The position numbers and the translations under genes were made by a program. The notes beneath the pieces are model-generated. The model was not told the DNA's origin. It ran no database searches and saw only the letters and a list, made by a program, of their open reading frames with translations. This document shows, one piece after another, positions 1-12,708 of a stretch of DNA of 64,000 bases; within the stretch, counting starts at the first letter, position 1; each line of letters starts with the position of its first letter. The stretch is from Dipteronia dyeriana (lineage: Eukaryota > Streptophyta > Magnoliopsida > Sapindales > Sapindaceae): assembly GCA_032871835.1 (NCBI GenBank), contig CM065297.1:89425052-89489051 (forward strand), written 5' to 3'.

Positions 1-680
1 CACTATGAATCCACCGTTGTGGTAATTCACAACAGTCTCACAGCGACGCCACATCGGTGGATGGTTGAGAGAGACTGCTGTTTGTACCGCTGTGATGATT
101 CACAACGGTTTGCATGCCAAATTTAAAACTTTCATCTTTTGAAAAATCAATCAAAATGCAAATGATATGAGCATGCAAGAAAGAGATAAAACATGGGTAT
201 GCACCTAAAAGAACTACACAAATGATAAAAGAAAATGCATTGTGTGTTTGTGTTTGTGTGTGCGTGTATGCAACTAAATCTCTTCAAGGAAGGTTAAGCA
301 TAAGTAATTTACCTTCAAAGTGCTTTGAGCTTGATCATGAAAGAGGTTGGCATATTCTACCCTTACATATTTAAACCCCAACTTTTGGTTTGTCAAATGA
401 AATAAGTCAATCAACAATTGAAGAACTTACACTGATTAAGCTAGATGTGAAAACATAATTGGCGCCTAATTAAGAAATGACAAGCTTTATGAACTCAGGT
501 TATATGTTGTAGATAGCGACTAAACTCAGGTTTATATAGTGAATAATTTAGACATATACATTCTTTATGAGAATGAAAATAATTGTAGCATGTGATTCAT
601 ACTGTTAACCAAAATTTTGCTATGAGTGAGGAAACTCAATTAACATCCTCAGGACTGCTACCTAAGAGGTCACATTCGGG
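1..680. other. Intergenic, no gene recognised
   Basis: No coding region is supported here. A short imperfect inverted motif (CACAGCG / CGCTGTG) lies in the first 110 bases and could be the edge of an element that starts outside the window. A TG-rich microsatellite runs at about 238-270. Confidence 0.6.
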
Positions 681-1640
681 GTTGGTACCTTCGGTACCTG
701 TTGAAATGTAAAGAATGGAGATGAGGGGAAGGAGATTATAGAGCTGTATGAACACTAGTATCTAGGTACTATTTTATTGAAACAACGATATTTCTATTAG
801 AATAAGGAATAACTCTCAATCTCTCTTCTTTCTCTTTTCTCTTTAACTAACTGGAGGTGGTGAACTCGTTTATGTCGATAAGTGGATACAACGATTAATG
901 GCGATAGCTAGGCTTAATTCTGATTGTAGAACTAAGCGATAGCTCTTAAGGTTCTTGATGTCAATTCCTCCTTTTTCTTTCATGCCCTTTTAGGTCTATT
1001 TATGCATGTTGTAATTAGGGTTTTTCCTTGACGTGCAAGTTGAAGATCACTAGATTGATCTTACTTCCTCATTAGACGGGATTTTCTGTTTAATGTAGTT
1101 GACCCTGAAGAATCGGTTTGTGGAGGATATCTTGGAGACAATTGTGTTTGTTTCTTTTCTGGACTCTTTATAATGATTATGTGTACGTAGAGCTTGTTAC
1201 GGTTTGGAGAATGACTATAATCCCGTTTATCAGTGACGAGATACCTCAATGTATCGGCATGGTGATATGGTGCTTGATCATCTCGATGGCGAGGTACCTC
1301 GAGGTACTAGTCTGCTGACGAGGTACCTTGAGGTACCATTTTAACGGCATGGCGCTTGATCGAATACATCGGGGCTTTATGATCATCTAGGAGTTTTATC
1401 GGCATCTTCCTTCCTACTAAAGGGGGTAGAATATGTACCACGATTGAACAACAAAATAGTGTTAGGGTATTCAAGTACCGGTTGAGTAGTTTATGAAGGC
1501 GTAAGAGATTTATCTTGCTTCAACAATGATGCCGAGGTACCTCAGTTGTGTGAGACCCGATACTTCGAGGTAGATCGTAGCGTGTAATACCTACCTGGTA
1601 TAAAGAGATGTTTCCTACTAGATACCAGCTAAGTGGAAAA
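681..1640. repeat. GGTACC-rich segment, possible LTR remnant
   Basis: The motif GAGGTACCTYGAGGTACC and close variants recur at about 1230, 1281, 1318, 1530 and 1563, with a further GGTACCTTCGGTACC near 685. A TGTTGAAATG that could be an LTR start follows at about 700. The segment is less AT-rich than its surroundings and has a CT-rich stretch near 815-845. No matching end or target-site duplication was found, so an LTR origin is inference only. Confidence 0.3.
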
Positions 1641-2730
1641 ATTCTCTTTGAGCTCTTACCAAAAATTGCTATTAACACATACCATGTGTGCTATGTAATC
1701 AAAAAGGAAAATGAGAGAATGAATCCCTACTTCCACACTGTGTAAGTTCCTTGAGGTTTAATTAAACCTCAAATAATGTCCTTTGACCATTGACTTTGAT
1801 TCAAAGTGGCAAAACAATGTTTCTTTAGCGTGTTTATCTATAGCTATGTTACTATTCGGTCTATGAAACATGACTAGGATAACAGTTGCCTTTGAAATTG
1901 AGATACAAGTGTTCAATGGGAAGATATCATGTTTCTTCATTAATTTTTGGTATTCTTATTGACTAATTGCATTGTCTATAATAGACAATAATACAATTTC
2001 TGAATGCATAAAAATTTGATATAGTCAAGCTTGACTTTGTATACAGAAGGGTTAAGTATGTTTGGACTAATGAATGAAAATTAAATATTGGACACACATG
2101 ACCAATGAATTTGATATATGAACTATCAAATTGCATGCTCCAATACATTTGTAGAATATTGTTCATCGATCACACTGTGTGTTTGCTTGTATGAATGATC
2201 TATAACTAGACCCAAAAGTTTGAGAAACAAGACTCTGTAAAGTTTGTATTATTCCACTTGTATGAGTGAGAAATTTTGAAAGATTACGCTCAAGTGGCCA
2301 AAAGATTATGGTAATTAATTATTAATTGACCAGATAGAGATATCATCTGATAATTTGAGTTTTGAATTATAAAGATAATTCAATTGAATTCAAACTGATC
2401 AATTAAAGTTGGATATTTGGGATACAGATAACATAGATATTAAATTTAAATATTAATTTAAATTTAAGTGTCTCATCTAGATAGAGTCTGGACCCTATAA
2501 TTAGATATTCATTCCAATCATCCGATTCTAAGCGTATGTTTACTGAAAGCTAAAAATAAAGTGTTTATTATCAGTTTTCTGTTTTGCTGGTCTTCTCTAA
2601 GTTACAGTAAATAACACGGTGAGTCGAGTGTATTTTTCTTGTAATTATACACTGATCGTATGTAACAATCTTGGTATCCATTCTGTTGCGATGATCTGGG
2701 ATATCGAATATATATATATATTAAACTTTT
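1641..2730. other. AT-rich intergenic, nothing recognised
   Basis: Only short unsupported ORFs occur. The stretch ends in a (TA)n run at about 2709-2721 that flanks the first MITE. Confidence 0.6.
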
Positions 2731-2889
2731 CTCCTCAGTGTGCACTGATAATATTTATCAGTACCTTACATGTGAACCATTAGATTTAATTGCTTTGACT
2801 CAGTCTGCATGCACTTGTTAGTGCTTATCCATAATCTATGTCCCACATGTAATGCACTTATGTATCTTATATCAATACGCACTGAGGAG
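2731..2889. mobile_element. MITE 1, palindromic, in a TA microsatellite
   Basis: The left end CTCCTCAGTGTGCACTGATA (2731-2750) matches the reverse complement of the right end (2870-2889) with about three mismatches. Both sides are bordered by (TA)n tracts. The ends share the CAGTGCGCACTGAT core with the two MITEs at 2917-3104 and 31552-31757. It has no coding capacity and is therefore non-autonomous. Confidence 0.7.
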
Positions 2890-2916
2890 TAAATGACTAT
2901 ATATATATATATATAC

Positions 2917-3104
2917 ACATACTGTTTTTTTCCTATCAGTGCGCACTGATAGAATTATATAAGCACATTGAATGTGAACCACTCATTTATAAAAGTACTT
3001 TGACAAGTGCATACATGTCAAGTCAAAGTATGTAAAATGAGTGTCTCACATTCAATGTCCTTATATAATTCCATCAGTACGCACTTATGTGAAATTTTCC
3101 GTGT
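2917..3104. mobile_element. MITE 2, near-perfect hairpin
   Basis: The two halves form a hairpin with arms of roughly 70 bases (left about 2933-3004, right about 3014-3087) centred near 3010. The terminal core is ATCAGTGCGCACTGAT. The element lies between a (TA)n tract ending near 2915 and another starting near 3104. Loop and arm sequence match, in reverse orientation, the element at 31552-31757, so the two are members of one family. Confidence 0.75.
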
Positions 3105-3594
3105 ATATATATATATATATATCACATGTGATAATCAGTTAACATCATCAGTGAATTATTATATATATATGGTTATTGGCACCTGTTGCAGTAAAATTCT
3201 TTAATACAAATAGTTATTGGAAAGTATTTCAAAAATAATATTTGTTGCTGTAATTTTGTTGCAAAAAAATGTTTTAAATAGTACTAAATATAATTAGAAT
3301 AGAAAAACCTGGAAAGTGGCTGAGTCGCGGACAATGTTGCTCTCTTTAAGACGTTTCGCGGCTCTGCCCTGATTGTATAAGCAGTTTCAAAGTTGCCACG
3401 CCGTCCCTAGGATAAAACAGCTCAGAATCACCTATGTCTCGGAACTTCTTTGCACGAAGAAGAACCGGAATACTCAAACTTTTTCAAAGATTGCTCGAAA
3501 TACTAACAAATAGCACTCAATAATTTCTTTTTTAAGTTGTACCTGAGAGCTTTTGTTTCTCAAAAAATGTTATGTGTATTGTGAACGAGGCAAA

Positions 3595-3631
<37 letters not shown>

Positions 3632-3696
3632 TAGAAATTTAAAACTAAAAAATAAAATTAACACCAACAATTATACTTAAATAAAAATTGATTTAT
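3105..3696. other. Intergenic with (TA)n tracts and an unidentified GC-normal patch
   Basis: (TA)n runs occur at about 3101-3122, 3160-3171 and 3598-3627. The patch 3305-3480 has clearly higher GC than its neighbours and no open frame. It looks like a fragment of a repeat or transposon that could not be identified. Confidence 0.4.
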
Positions 3697-4442
3697 GCCA
3701 AGTTTGACATTGTTGTGCTGTGGAGAGAAGTGCTTTTGAAACTGTTGTGGGGGGGAATTGCTTTTGGAAATGATGTGGAAAGAATTAGTTGAGTGTTTGG
3801 TAAACTGATTTTCAAAAGTGCTGTGAAAGCTAAAAGCAATTTCAATGCGTTTGATAAATTGAAATAAAAAGTATTGTGAGTGTGTAAAATTACTAAAAGG
3901 ACATAAACATCTAAATGGTACTAATGTGTTATACTTTACATTTTTCTTGTTTATTTGTGTTTAGTGTTAAGTGTTATATAATTATGGTACTTTATTGAAT
4001 TAATTAGCCCCATTTTTTATTTTACTTTATTTAATTAATTAACCGTATTTATTTATTTATTTATTTTATTCTTCTTTATTTATTTTATTTCATTTCATTT
4101 TTATTATACTTTATTGAATTAATTATCCCAATTTTTTTTATACATTTATGGCAACATTTTTTTTGTACATAAATATAAGTCCATTTTTTTTTGTTAAATT
4201 TCGTTAAAGGCAAGGACAAAGTTGGAAAGTTAGTAAAATTTCATTTAATATCACTGTAGTGCGTTTTCTAAAAGCAGAAGTCAAAATCTAAAAGCATGTA
4301 TTTGTAGCTTCTTAAAAACTCAGTTGGAAGAAGCTAAAAATGACCCAAAGCACTTCTCCGCGATTTTATCTAGCACATTGTCTTAGGTCCAGAATCACTT
4401 TTAGCCCCAAAAGCAGCTGGGAAAGCAATGCCAATATGGGCC
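3697..4442 (+). mobile_element. TIR DNA element, copy A (non-autonomous)
   Basis: The ends are GCCAAGTTTGACATTG (from 3697) and, reverse-complemented, GGCCCATATTGGCATTG (to 4442). The interior is AT-rich with TTTATTTATT runs. It matches along its length the reverse complement of 13033-13764, and both copies show recognisable blocks such as the AAAAGTGCTGTGA and GTGTTTGGTAAA segments. No transposase frame is present. The superfamily is not resolved because no clean target-site duplication was seen. Confidence 0.7.
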
Positions 4443-4656
4443 TTAGTAATAACTACATTTTTTAAATAAAAACCGTTTTATCATCTAATAGCATTCAAAT
4501 ACAATGTCTTTGTAATATATATAAAAAACGTACAATATTGTAATTGATAACAACCTGAATAAATCAAAACGATTTATACTTAGTTAATCAAAGAATCAAT
4601 TTATAACAGTTGAAAAAAAATAAATGTATACCCGTTATGTTATTTTGAATTCAAAT

Positions 4657-5021
4657 TTTTTATAATACACTTCTAACAATCCCTCACTTGTATTTAAAAT
4701 AATAAATTCATCGAGCAATATTATATATGATTGTGCATAAGTAAATGTGTCGTGTGACTTGAACCTTTACATAGTGACGATGCTTCTGTATATACTAGAG
4801 TAACTCGTAGTTTTGAACTCTATCATAGACAACACCACATACACGACCATATTAGAGTTAAGTTCTAAAATTAGCACTTTACGGCCATGTGCTTATATCC
4901 CGGTATAGTGAACGCTTTAGAAATTTTATCCAGAATTTCATAGGAAGCGACCTCTCTTCCACATTCACATAGGTGAGCCTATCACAAATACTCTTATTTT
5001 TTTTATAATACACTTCTAACA
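4657..5021. mobile_element. Insertion flanked by a 22-bp direct repeat
   Basis: The same 22-bp AT-rich sequence, ending CACTTCTAACA, occurs at 4657-4678 and 5000-5021. It brackets 321 bp of less AT-rich sequence with no open frame. Long direct repeats of this size are typical of target-primed retroposition, but no clear poly(A) end is visible. The enclosed text resembles dispersed plant retrotransposon sequence, which is recollection rather than a search result. Confidence 0.4.
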
Positions 5022-6227
5022 GCACCAGTCCCCATGAACTTTATGCAAGTTTGTATTTTATTCTTTGGACTTTTTTTAGGCGTTAAACATCTTAAACTCT
5101 CATCAGTTGGCAAAACCTGATAGTAGATGCTTCCTCAAATAGGTGTTCATGGGTCAATAAACCAAATTGTTTACCAATTGGACTAATATGAAATTTTGAA
5201 TATACTTTGATAACTTATGAATTATTGTCATATTAACAATCGGTTTATATTGTGACTTTAATATTCAAATCATTTATCCGTCAATGATCCATCAAATGTC
5301 AATATTTTTTTTAAACACATCAAATTGATAAATTAATATTAATATGAGAGTAATATAGCGACAAACGTTATAAATCTTGTCAGCCGGTGACCGTATGAGA
5401 AAAAGGCATTCGTCTTAATCATTATTTACTACGGAAAAATCGTTATCCATAAATATAATTTTTAAAATTGAAATCTTCGTTGTTCATCTATTCCAATAAA
5501 TATAAAATATAAAAAAGGGAAATACAAGTTGAGTGGCCGGCTTATGTAAGGGTGCTGTCTTCGTCCACGATAAGGAATGATGGAGGCAGGCGTGGCCTCA
5601 TTCAATGTATTGAGTCCTTAATGATGTAAAACTCCAGTACTCCACATTTCTGAAATTGCCAAACAAACAGATATGACAAGAGTGCATAATATTTCAATAC
5701 GATCCAATACTCTCACTGCTCCCTTGCCCTTGTATACTCCACAATTTGGTCATTCCTTAATTACCACGTATGGGGATTGGGGACATTCAGTACAGTAACG
5801 ATTCAAACATAAGATATTTACATCAACGACGACCAGATAAATAAATACTCCTTACACTAAACCCAGTGCGTTAGTTACAATATGGTAAGTTGATGATAAA
5901 AAGGTAGCTGATCCTGTATGAGCAATATCTCATCCAATGTACTAGTATACAACATCAATGTTATACATGTTTACCTTCCATTTACAATAATATCGCCACG
6001 GATTGTTACAAGATCGACCAATCCTGACATATTTCAAATCTCCCTCCCTCGCGCACAAAAAGTCTATTTACCCCACCCCAATCGAACGAATCCTAATTTC
6101 TCTCATTTTTCGAGGGGAGCAATGGAAACATAAACACTACATATATCTTTTCTTTGCAGAAGAGTGATTCCACTACATTGTGCATCGGGGGAGATCAGAG
6201 AAAGAGGGTCGTTTTTCGTATTTACAC
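5022..6227. other. Intergenic and 3' flank of the MAPKKK gene
   Basis: No gene is supported. The last few hundred bases before 6227 probably include the 3' UTR of the minus-strand MAPKKK gene. Plus-strand ORFs at 5918-6133 and 6164-6478 are not credible; the second is antisense to the terminal exon. Confidence 0.5.
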
Positions 6228-9200
6228 TTATATTGGTCTTCTTCTTGGGGATGCTCCTGGTGTATGGGCTTTTAATAATGAGGGTTCAAGGAATGGATCA
6301 TGAATGTATCTCGTATTTGATTTCGTTGCATATCCTCCAGATGAGTATTCACCCAAGGTGTAGGCGCTTTGTCCTACTAACGGATAAGCTGGGTGAGGAG
6401 GAGAAAGAAAACAACTCTTGTGTGCAGGTCCGTATTGTCGTAAAGGGCTTGAACAAGGAGATACAGGCAACGAAGTGATCATTCTAACATTCTCCCTGCA
6501 TACAGAAACATTGTCACGAGGTTAAACGGAATGTCTATTGAATTCATGAGCAAGGACACGAAATGCAAAATGTTACTACCTTGGATTATTTAAAGCTCTC
6601 GAAGTCACGGCGATTGGCTTTGTCGTGTAATCTCCATCACACAAAGTGATACTTTTTCTGGTGGGAATGGGATGAAGATCCAGCACTGGCTGCTCAGAGA
6701 TTACAAATAACAGATCAATCAGTTTCTGATACCCCAATTTGAAGAACATAGATTTACATATATAAAATCATAGCAAAATTATGTACCGACCATCAGAAAA
6801 ATAATATAATATCGATGTTCTTCCTTCAAACCTATCTATTGTCATCTCATCTGTAATTTTCCAAATTCTTATACTCAAAGGAATCTATGGTATAACAAAC
6901 ACAATATGTGCATGTTAGGAAAGAGAGGATTAGGTACATGAGCATTGAAATTATCCAGCTAGACGTATGTTGAAGAATGAAGTAATAAGTAATAACCCTC
7001 CACGTCTTGTAACCCCGGCACCCAACCTACCTAATAAAGGCTGGATTTTGTCACAGGTCACAGGTCACAGTCAAAGACCTTGAAACTCGACTGGATAGAC
7101 TATATACCATTTGACATTCATGCTATTAGTAAAATTGAAATATAAATTCATATTTTCAAACAGAGATCGGAGAGGCCGTTAATTAGATGGATGACTGCCA
7201 TCATCACACTTGAACTTGTACGTTTGTTTGACTGAAGATCCTGACAATGTCACTAGGTCTTATACACAATTAAGACTTAACCTAACAAGTAATAAAGCCT
7301 TAAGGATAGACACAAACTACTTGAACTTCATGCAGAAACCCAACATATTTGTCTAATAATACATTGACTTAAGATTATTATACACCTTTGTATTGCATAG
7401 ATCCAAAACCCAGTTCTCAAAACCATTATGACAGGAAGCATAATTAAGCACCGACATACTTCAATTTATATAAATAGAAATTTTAAATAATCTCAAATTT
7501 AGTAGAAAATACGAGCATTTGAAGGCCATACCGGTGTCCTACTCCCATCAAATGTGTAAGGAAAGGAATCCTTCGCTAAGGGGGCACTGGCAGCTCTTCC
7601 TATTGCTTGATCTCGAACAAAGGGATGGTCTAGCAGCTTCAAGGCAGTAGGGCGTGCTGAAGGGTCTCGCTGCAAGCAAAGCTTTATAAAGCTTTTCGCA
7701 TCATTTGACAGGTGATCTGGAATATCGGGAACATCTTTGCTGTTTCCAATTTTAAATATTGCAGCCACCTGTCAATCCATGAAATGGATCAGTTTTGGGT
7801 TTACAAACACTTATAAATCTGGTGATACAAATGGATGAGTTCCATATAAACACATTCTGAATAATTTATATCGCACCCCTTCATATTGGCTCCATGGTGG
7901 TTTTGAAGACGCCATTTCAAGAACTGTGCATCCCAAGCTCCATATATCCACTGTAAGACTGTAGCCATTCGTATTCATCACAACCTGAGATTAGAAAATA
8001 AGACAAACATGAGAAAAGAAATTGTGGAGAACTATAGACGTTAATCATGAAGATAATAAACTCAAAATTATAAATTAAAAGAAAAATAAAATAAAATGCT
8101 GATTGTTTTGAATTAACCAAAGAGAATACCTCAGGTGCCATCCAATAAGGACTTCCTTTGAAAGAAAGCATGGAAGAACAAGAAGTTATCTGTTTTAGGA
8201 ATGAGACATATCAGCAGTGACATTAATGATTATAACCACAAGCAATGTCAAAAGCAAACAATCCATTTAAACTCTGTTTACATTACAGTCCGTCTTCTCA
8301 ATCAAAAGGATCTTTTTATTCCCTTGTAATGAAAAACATCATTTTCCCCTCCTCATCCTTAATTTTATTGCTTCTCAAGAGATTTGTATTATTACATGCT
8401 AACATGAAAACTGAGACAACGTTGTTCAGTAATCTAGTAACAAGCTTGTTATATATGAGATAAAGATGAGACATATACATGCTTGGCCATGCCGAAATCC
8501 GCTAACTTGATTTCACCATTAGGATCTACTAATATGTTTGCCCCTTTAATGTCCCTGCAATGCAAAACAGGCCGCTTTAAAATCCAAGAGAAAGAAGGAG
8601 CTGCACGTATTAAACAAGTATAACTAGTCATAACTAGTATTGACAACCCAATACCTATGCACTGTATTCCTTGCATGTAAGAAAGCAAGTCCCAGAAGAA
8701 TCTGTCTGGTATAAGTTTGAATAACAGGTTCTCTGAAGGGACCATACTCTTGAAGCAATTTGTGGATTGAACCACCAGAGACATATTCCAGATAAACCGA
8801 GAGTGTTTCTTCAGCCTGAGAACATGACAATCCACATTTATTACAAACCCGGGTCCATCACCCACAACTTAAAGCATCAACAGAACATAGAAGAAGTGAG
8901 GAAGTGGTCAGCATTTTGGAAAAGAGTTTTGGTAAACACTTTCTTCCTTACTCCCCCCCTCTTCCCTACAGATATGTTCATGACTATGCATGCCAGAATG
9001 TGTATGCGGGTATAAAGCATCGGGATAACCCATACCATTTCACTTCCATAGTATCGAACTATGTTCGGATGTTGAAACTGGCTGAGTAAGTTTATCTCCT
9101 GTGTGACAAAAGAAAGATAGGTCACAAATTCATCAACTGCAGAAAGGATCAAATAGACAACTTGCAAACTAACTTTTAAGTTCTCTATTCAAAGAGTAAC

Positions 9201-11045
9201 TGGAAAAATGAAATCTGATAGATACCAAGCATTAAGCATGAAATATTCAGAAGGGATTGGATAGAAAAGTCACCTGGTTCAGTTGCTTGAGACATTCTTT
9301 TGATGACTGATCGTCATGAACAACCCTCACTTCTTTGATTGCACACATCTGCCCCTTCTCACTGTTTAAGTAGCAAATACAACTGTTAGCAGAGTATAAT
9401 AAAACTCGCACAGCAATCTAATTGAAAAAAAAAAAAAAAAATCTAATCAAAATTAAAACTTACAGAGTAATAACTAAATAATCTTCTGTTATTCATTCAA
9501 ACACCTGTTTTTTAATTACATCCGTTATGATACCTTTATATTGCTGTCTAGCACCTTTTGAATAAAACAATCTACTTTATGATAGTTAGCATGACAATGG
9601 CCACTTGGTTAATAACTTTTGACAGTATAGAAATCACTGGAAACTAACCCCGATGCCATTACCTATTAAATCCAAGGTAAACATGCCCAAAAGTCCCCCT
9701 TCCTAAAAGCTTTCCTTTCTTCCAGTTTGACAATGTATTTTCAGTTCTTGAGGTGGACAAAGTCGAAGGGCTAGTGGGGGAACCTGGTGGAAGAGTTGGG
9801 GAACATGGTGGATGAGTGGGGGAACCCGGTGGAAGAGGGAGCCGATGACATTGAGATTTCCCATCTTCGAGCCTCCCGGTAGGAGACTCTAGACTCACAC
9901 CAGACAACCGTTGATGCAGAGGAGATGTGGGACTTGTTGGCCCTCTCGATCCAGGACCTGGACTTCTGGGCATCAAATTGAACTTGCCGTCACTATGTGT
10001 GACTCTCGGATCACCATATGATCTGCAAACAAAACGAGTGGCAGCACTTGATAAACAAATCAAAGTAAATATTGCAGCAATTTTGTGAACAACCAAAGCA
10101 GAATCTGTTCTTCTTATAAATAAACAGTCTAATCATCAAATTTTGTGCAGTAATTAACATTTTCAAATTAGTTCCATATGATGAAAATGAAAAACAATCG
10201 TCTAATTGCATATTATTAAGAAAAACAAAATCTTGAAGTAAATTTGTAAAGGAGAACACATTATCCAAAGCAACTAGGTCTGACAAGCAGAGGCAGAACA
10301 AAAGTGAATTTTGGGTCTGAAATTCTCAGAGAACATAACTGACAGCAGATTCATGTCCTGTCTTTTAGGCAGTAAAAAAAAATCTGACATCACAAAATTC
10401 CAAGAGAGAGAGAGGGAGAGAGAAATGATTCAACTAAAAAAACAATCTTTTTTTGGTAAGAAATTAAGTTAAACGGATGTAAAATCATCTCGATTTCCAT
10501 AACCTGTGAAAGCAAGTGATGATCACCAAAATTAATCAAATCAACTACCCAATAATCTGAACAAAGAAATAAACGAAAAACCCAAAAAAGAAAGAAACAA
10601 ACCTAGCACCACCAAATTGAATCTGATCAGTTCCAATCACATGATCCTCCGAGGAGCCGGAAGAGCTGACGCTGGAAACGGAAGCGTAGCCGGATCCCAT
10701 ACCGATTCCGTGATCACTGTGCATAGAGGAAACGGAAGGTCTGGGCAAGGGATGTCCTCTCTTCTCGATGGAATCGGAATCGAAACCGAAGAAGCCGGAG
10801 GAGCCAGCTCCGTTGATGGCGAAATCCCTGCTCTCACGCGGCGAATTGCGCGTGAAGTTGACGTCATCGTAGGACTTGGTGTTTGGGTCGTCGATGGTTG
10901 GTTTCTTCTTGTTGCTGTTGTTGCTATCAGAGTCAGACTTGCAGGTAGAGAACTTGATGAAATTGAAGTGGTTGCTGCTGCTGTTGTTGTTTTGGTTATT
11001 GTCTTCTTTGTTCTTACTGGATTTTTTACTCCACCAAGCAGGCAT
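6228..11045 (-). CDS. MAPKKK3: MAP kinase kinase kinase, MAPKKK3/MAP3KA-like, 11 exons
   Basis: Predicted 657-residue cytosolic Ser/Thr kinase. Exons, 5' to 3': 11045-10603, 10022-9663, 9361-9274, 9098-9036, 8815-8655, 8554-8479, 8189-8130, 7984-7877, 7768-7532, 6689-6580, 6495-6228. All junctions are GT-AG, the phases join, and the stop is TAA. The start MPAWWSKKS is the family's conserved N-terminus. A Ser/Pro-rich region precedes the kinase domain (about 248-504), with glycine loop GRGTFG 255-260, Lys277, HRD 371-373, Asn378, DFG 391-393 and APE 415-417, so it should be active. The C-terminal motif ITSLPVSPCSSPLRQYGPA matches Arabidopsis MAPKKK3 (609 residues). Established for that family: action upstream of MKK4/5 and MPK3/6 in immune signalling. 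The symbol is assigned by resemblance recognised from memory. Confidence 0.93.
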
Positions 11046-11290
11046 TTTTGCATCCCAAAAACCAAACTCTCTTTTGTTTTTCCTAAAAGAAAAATCAATA
11101 AAAGTAGAAAGAAGATGATGATTTGAAGTGAGAAGAGAAGAAGCGAGAGAGGGGGTGTGCTGTGTGAGAGAATTAAGAAAAGTTTGGTGGGGCTGTGTAA
11201 GAAGGATTTTATATGAAGAGGAAATGAGGAGGAAACAAAGAAGAAGAAAAACACAGAGAGAGAGAGAGAGGGAGATGGGACCCACTTGGT
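11046..11290 (-). promoter_or_regulatory. MAPKKK3-like promoter and 5' UTR
   Basis: On the minus strand a TATA box (CATATAAAATCC) lies at about 11205-11216, some 165 bases upstream of the ATG at 11045, which predicts a 5' UTR of roughly 130 nt. A (GA/CT)n tract at about 11252-11272 lies just upstream of the TATA box, as in many plant core promoters. The coding frame stays open through this region to an ATG at 11285. Because the TATA box falls inside that extension, the start at 11045 is preferred. Confidence 0.5.
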
Positions 11291-12670
11291 GCTACAGTGA
11301 TTAACAGCTAAGGTTTGCGGGGTGGGGGGGTGGTGGGGCGCTCAGGGACGGCAAGCGGTGGTTGGATAATCGCTACTTGCTTACGTGGATTGCCATGACG
11401 TGTTTTCTTTTTACTTAACTTTTTTTTTTTTTATAAAACAAAAAAGTTAAGAAGAGTGTAAATGTGTAATATACTAATACGTGTGTGTTTACGTCTGTGT
11501 AGTTAAATGTTCATGTGATTGTTGTTGTCATTAACAGAGAGAGAAAGAAGAATCCCATGGATGAGTGTGTATTTTTTGCTCGCTACACCAGCGAAGAGAT
11601 GCTTCGATGCATCCCGGACAATCAATGCACCACGCTAGAATCTGACGGTAATGCATCAGTTCCACCCAATGAGTGACACATAATATTCGTTAAAATTGAG
11701 TGATTTTTTTTTTCTTTTTCAACTTAAACAAAAGTTCTCTTTTATCTCTCTCAATCCATACGTCTAAATATTAACCTATTGAACGATCGATTTTAATTAC
11801 CGTCGTCGTTCGTACTTACCATCAGATTCATATGTGGTGCATCGGTTGCAAATAAGTTTTTCTTCAATCTTACAATATGTGTCCACATGGGTGAGTATGC
11901 CCCTTTCCATACTCACATTCCAATTTGGAAAAAAAAAAAATTGTGTCCATACGGACCATACCAATCCATTGTACATATTCCACTGTGATTGATTCTGTCT
12001 CATGACAAATTTTGTCAAAATTATAAAAGGGGGGGAAAAAGATTATATTCATTAGATTTTATTTTACATATTTCATTATGATTATATATGCTACAAATGT
12101 CATAAAAATCATAACGTGAAATGCAAACTACATATAAATTTCTCTACCTATTTTGATATCTACCCTTATTTATATACACATATTACATATACCATGTAGG
12201 GTATGGAATATTTTACATTTTAACATGTGTCTGTACCCTTTAATTTTTTTGTTATAGAACATAACCTTTAGGCCTTTATGTAATATAAAAATAATAATAA
12301 TTTTGTAAGGTTGTAATAAACCATGTCATTATTATAAGACATTATGAGTTAGTTCTTATAGGGATGAATTTTAATACTCATAATCTAGTCTTACTCATGA
12401 TGAGTAGTATATCTTTTTAACAATATTCATATTCATCAATAATTTAGTATCCTTATCAAATGTCCAATATTTTATACAGTAGTTGGTGGTAAGAATCAAA
12501 TATTGACCTCTTATAATGTTTGGAACCAACTTCTTTTAATTATAAAAATAGACATAAACATTTGGAACGTATTTATAAAGTATGATCTCTCAATAAATTT
12601 TGATATAACATGGTAGAAATAATAATAAAATTGTAATAGAAATTTTGTAGGCTTGATAGGCCATCACAGA

Positions 12671-12708
<38 letters not shown>

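Noticed and set aside
6164..6478. 104-codon plus-strand ORF
   Set aside because: It lies opposite the terminal MAPKKK exon, whose ITSLPVSPCSS region is clearly conserved.
10617..11126. 169-codon plus-strand ORF
   Set aside because: It is antisense to MAPKKK exon 1, whose protein sequence and splice sites fit a known family.
10637..11254. 205-codon minus-strand ORF in a second frame
   Set aside because: It is a shadow of MAPKKK exon 1, with low-complexity Ser/Thr-rich translation and no motif.
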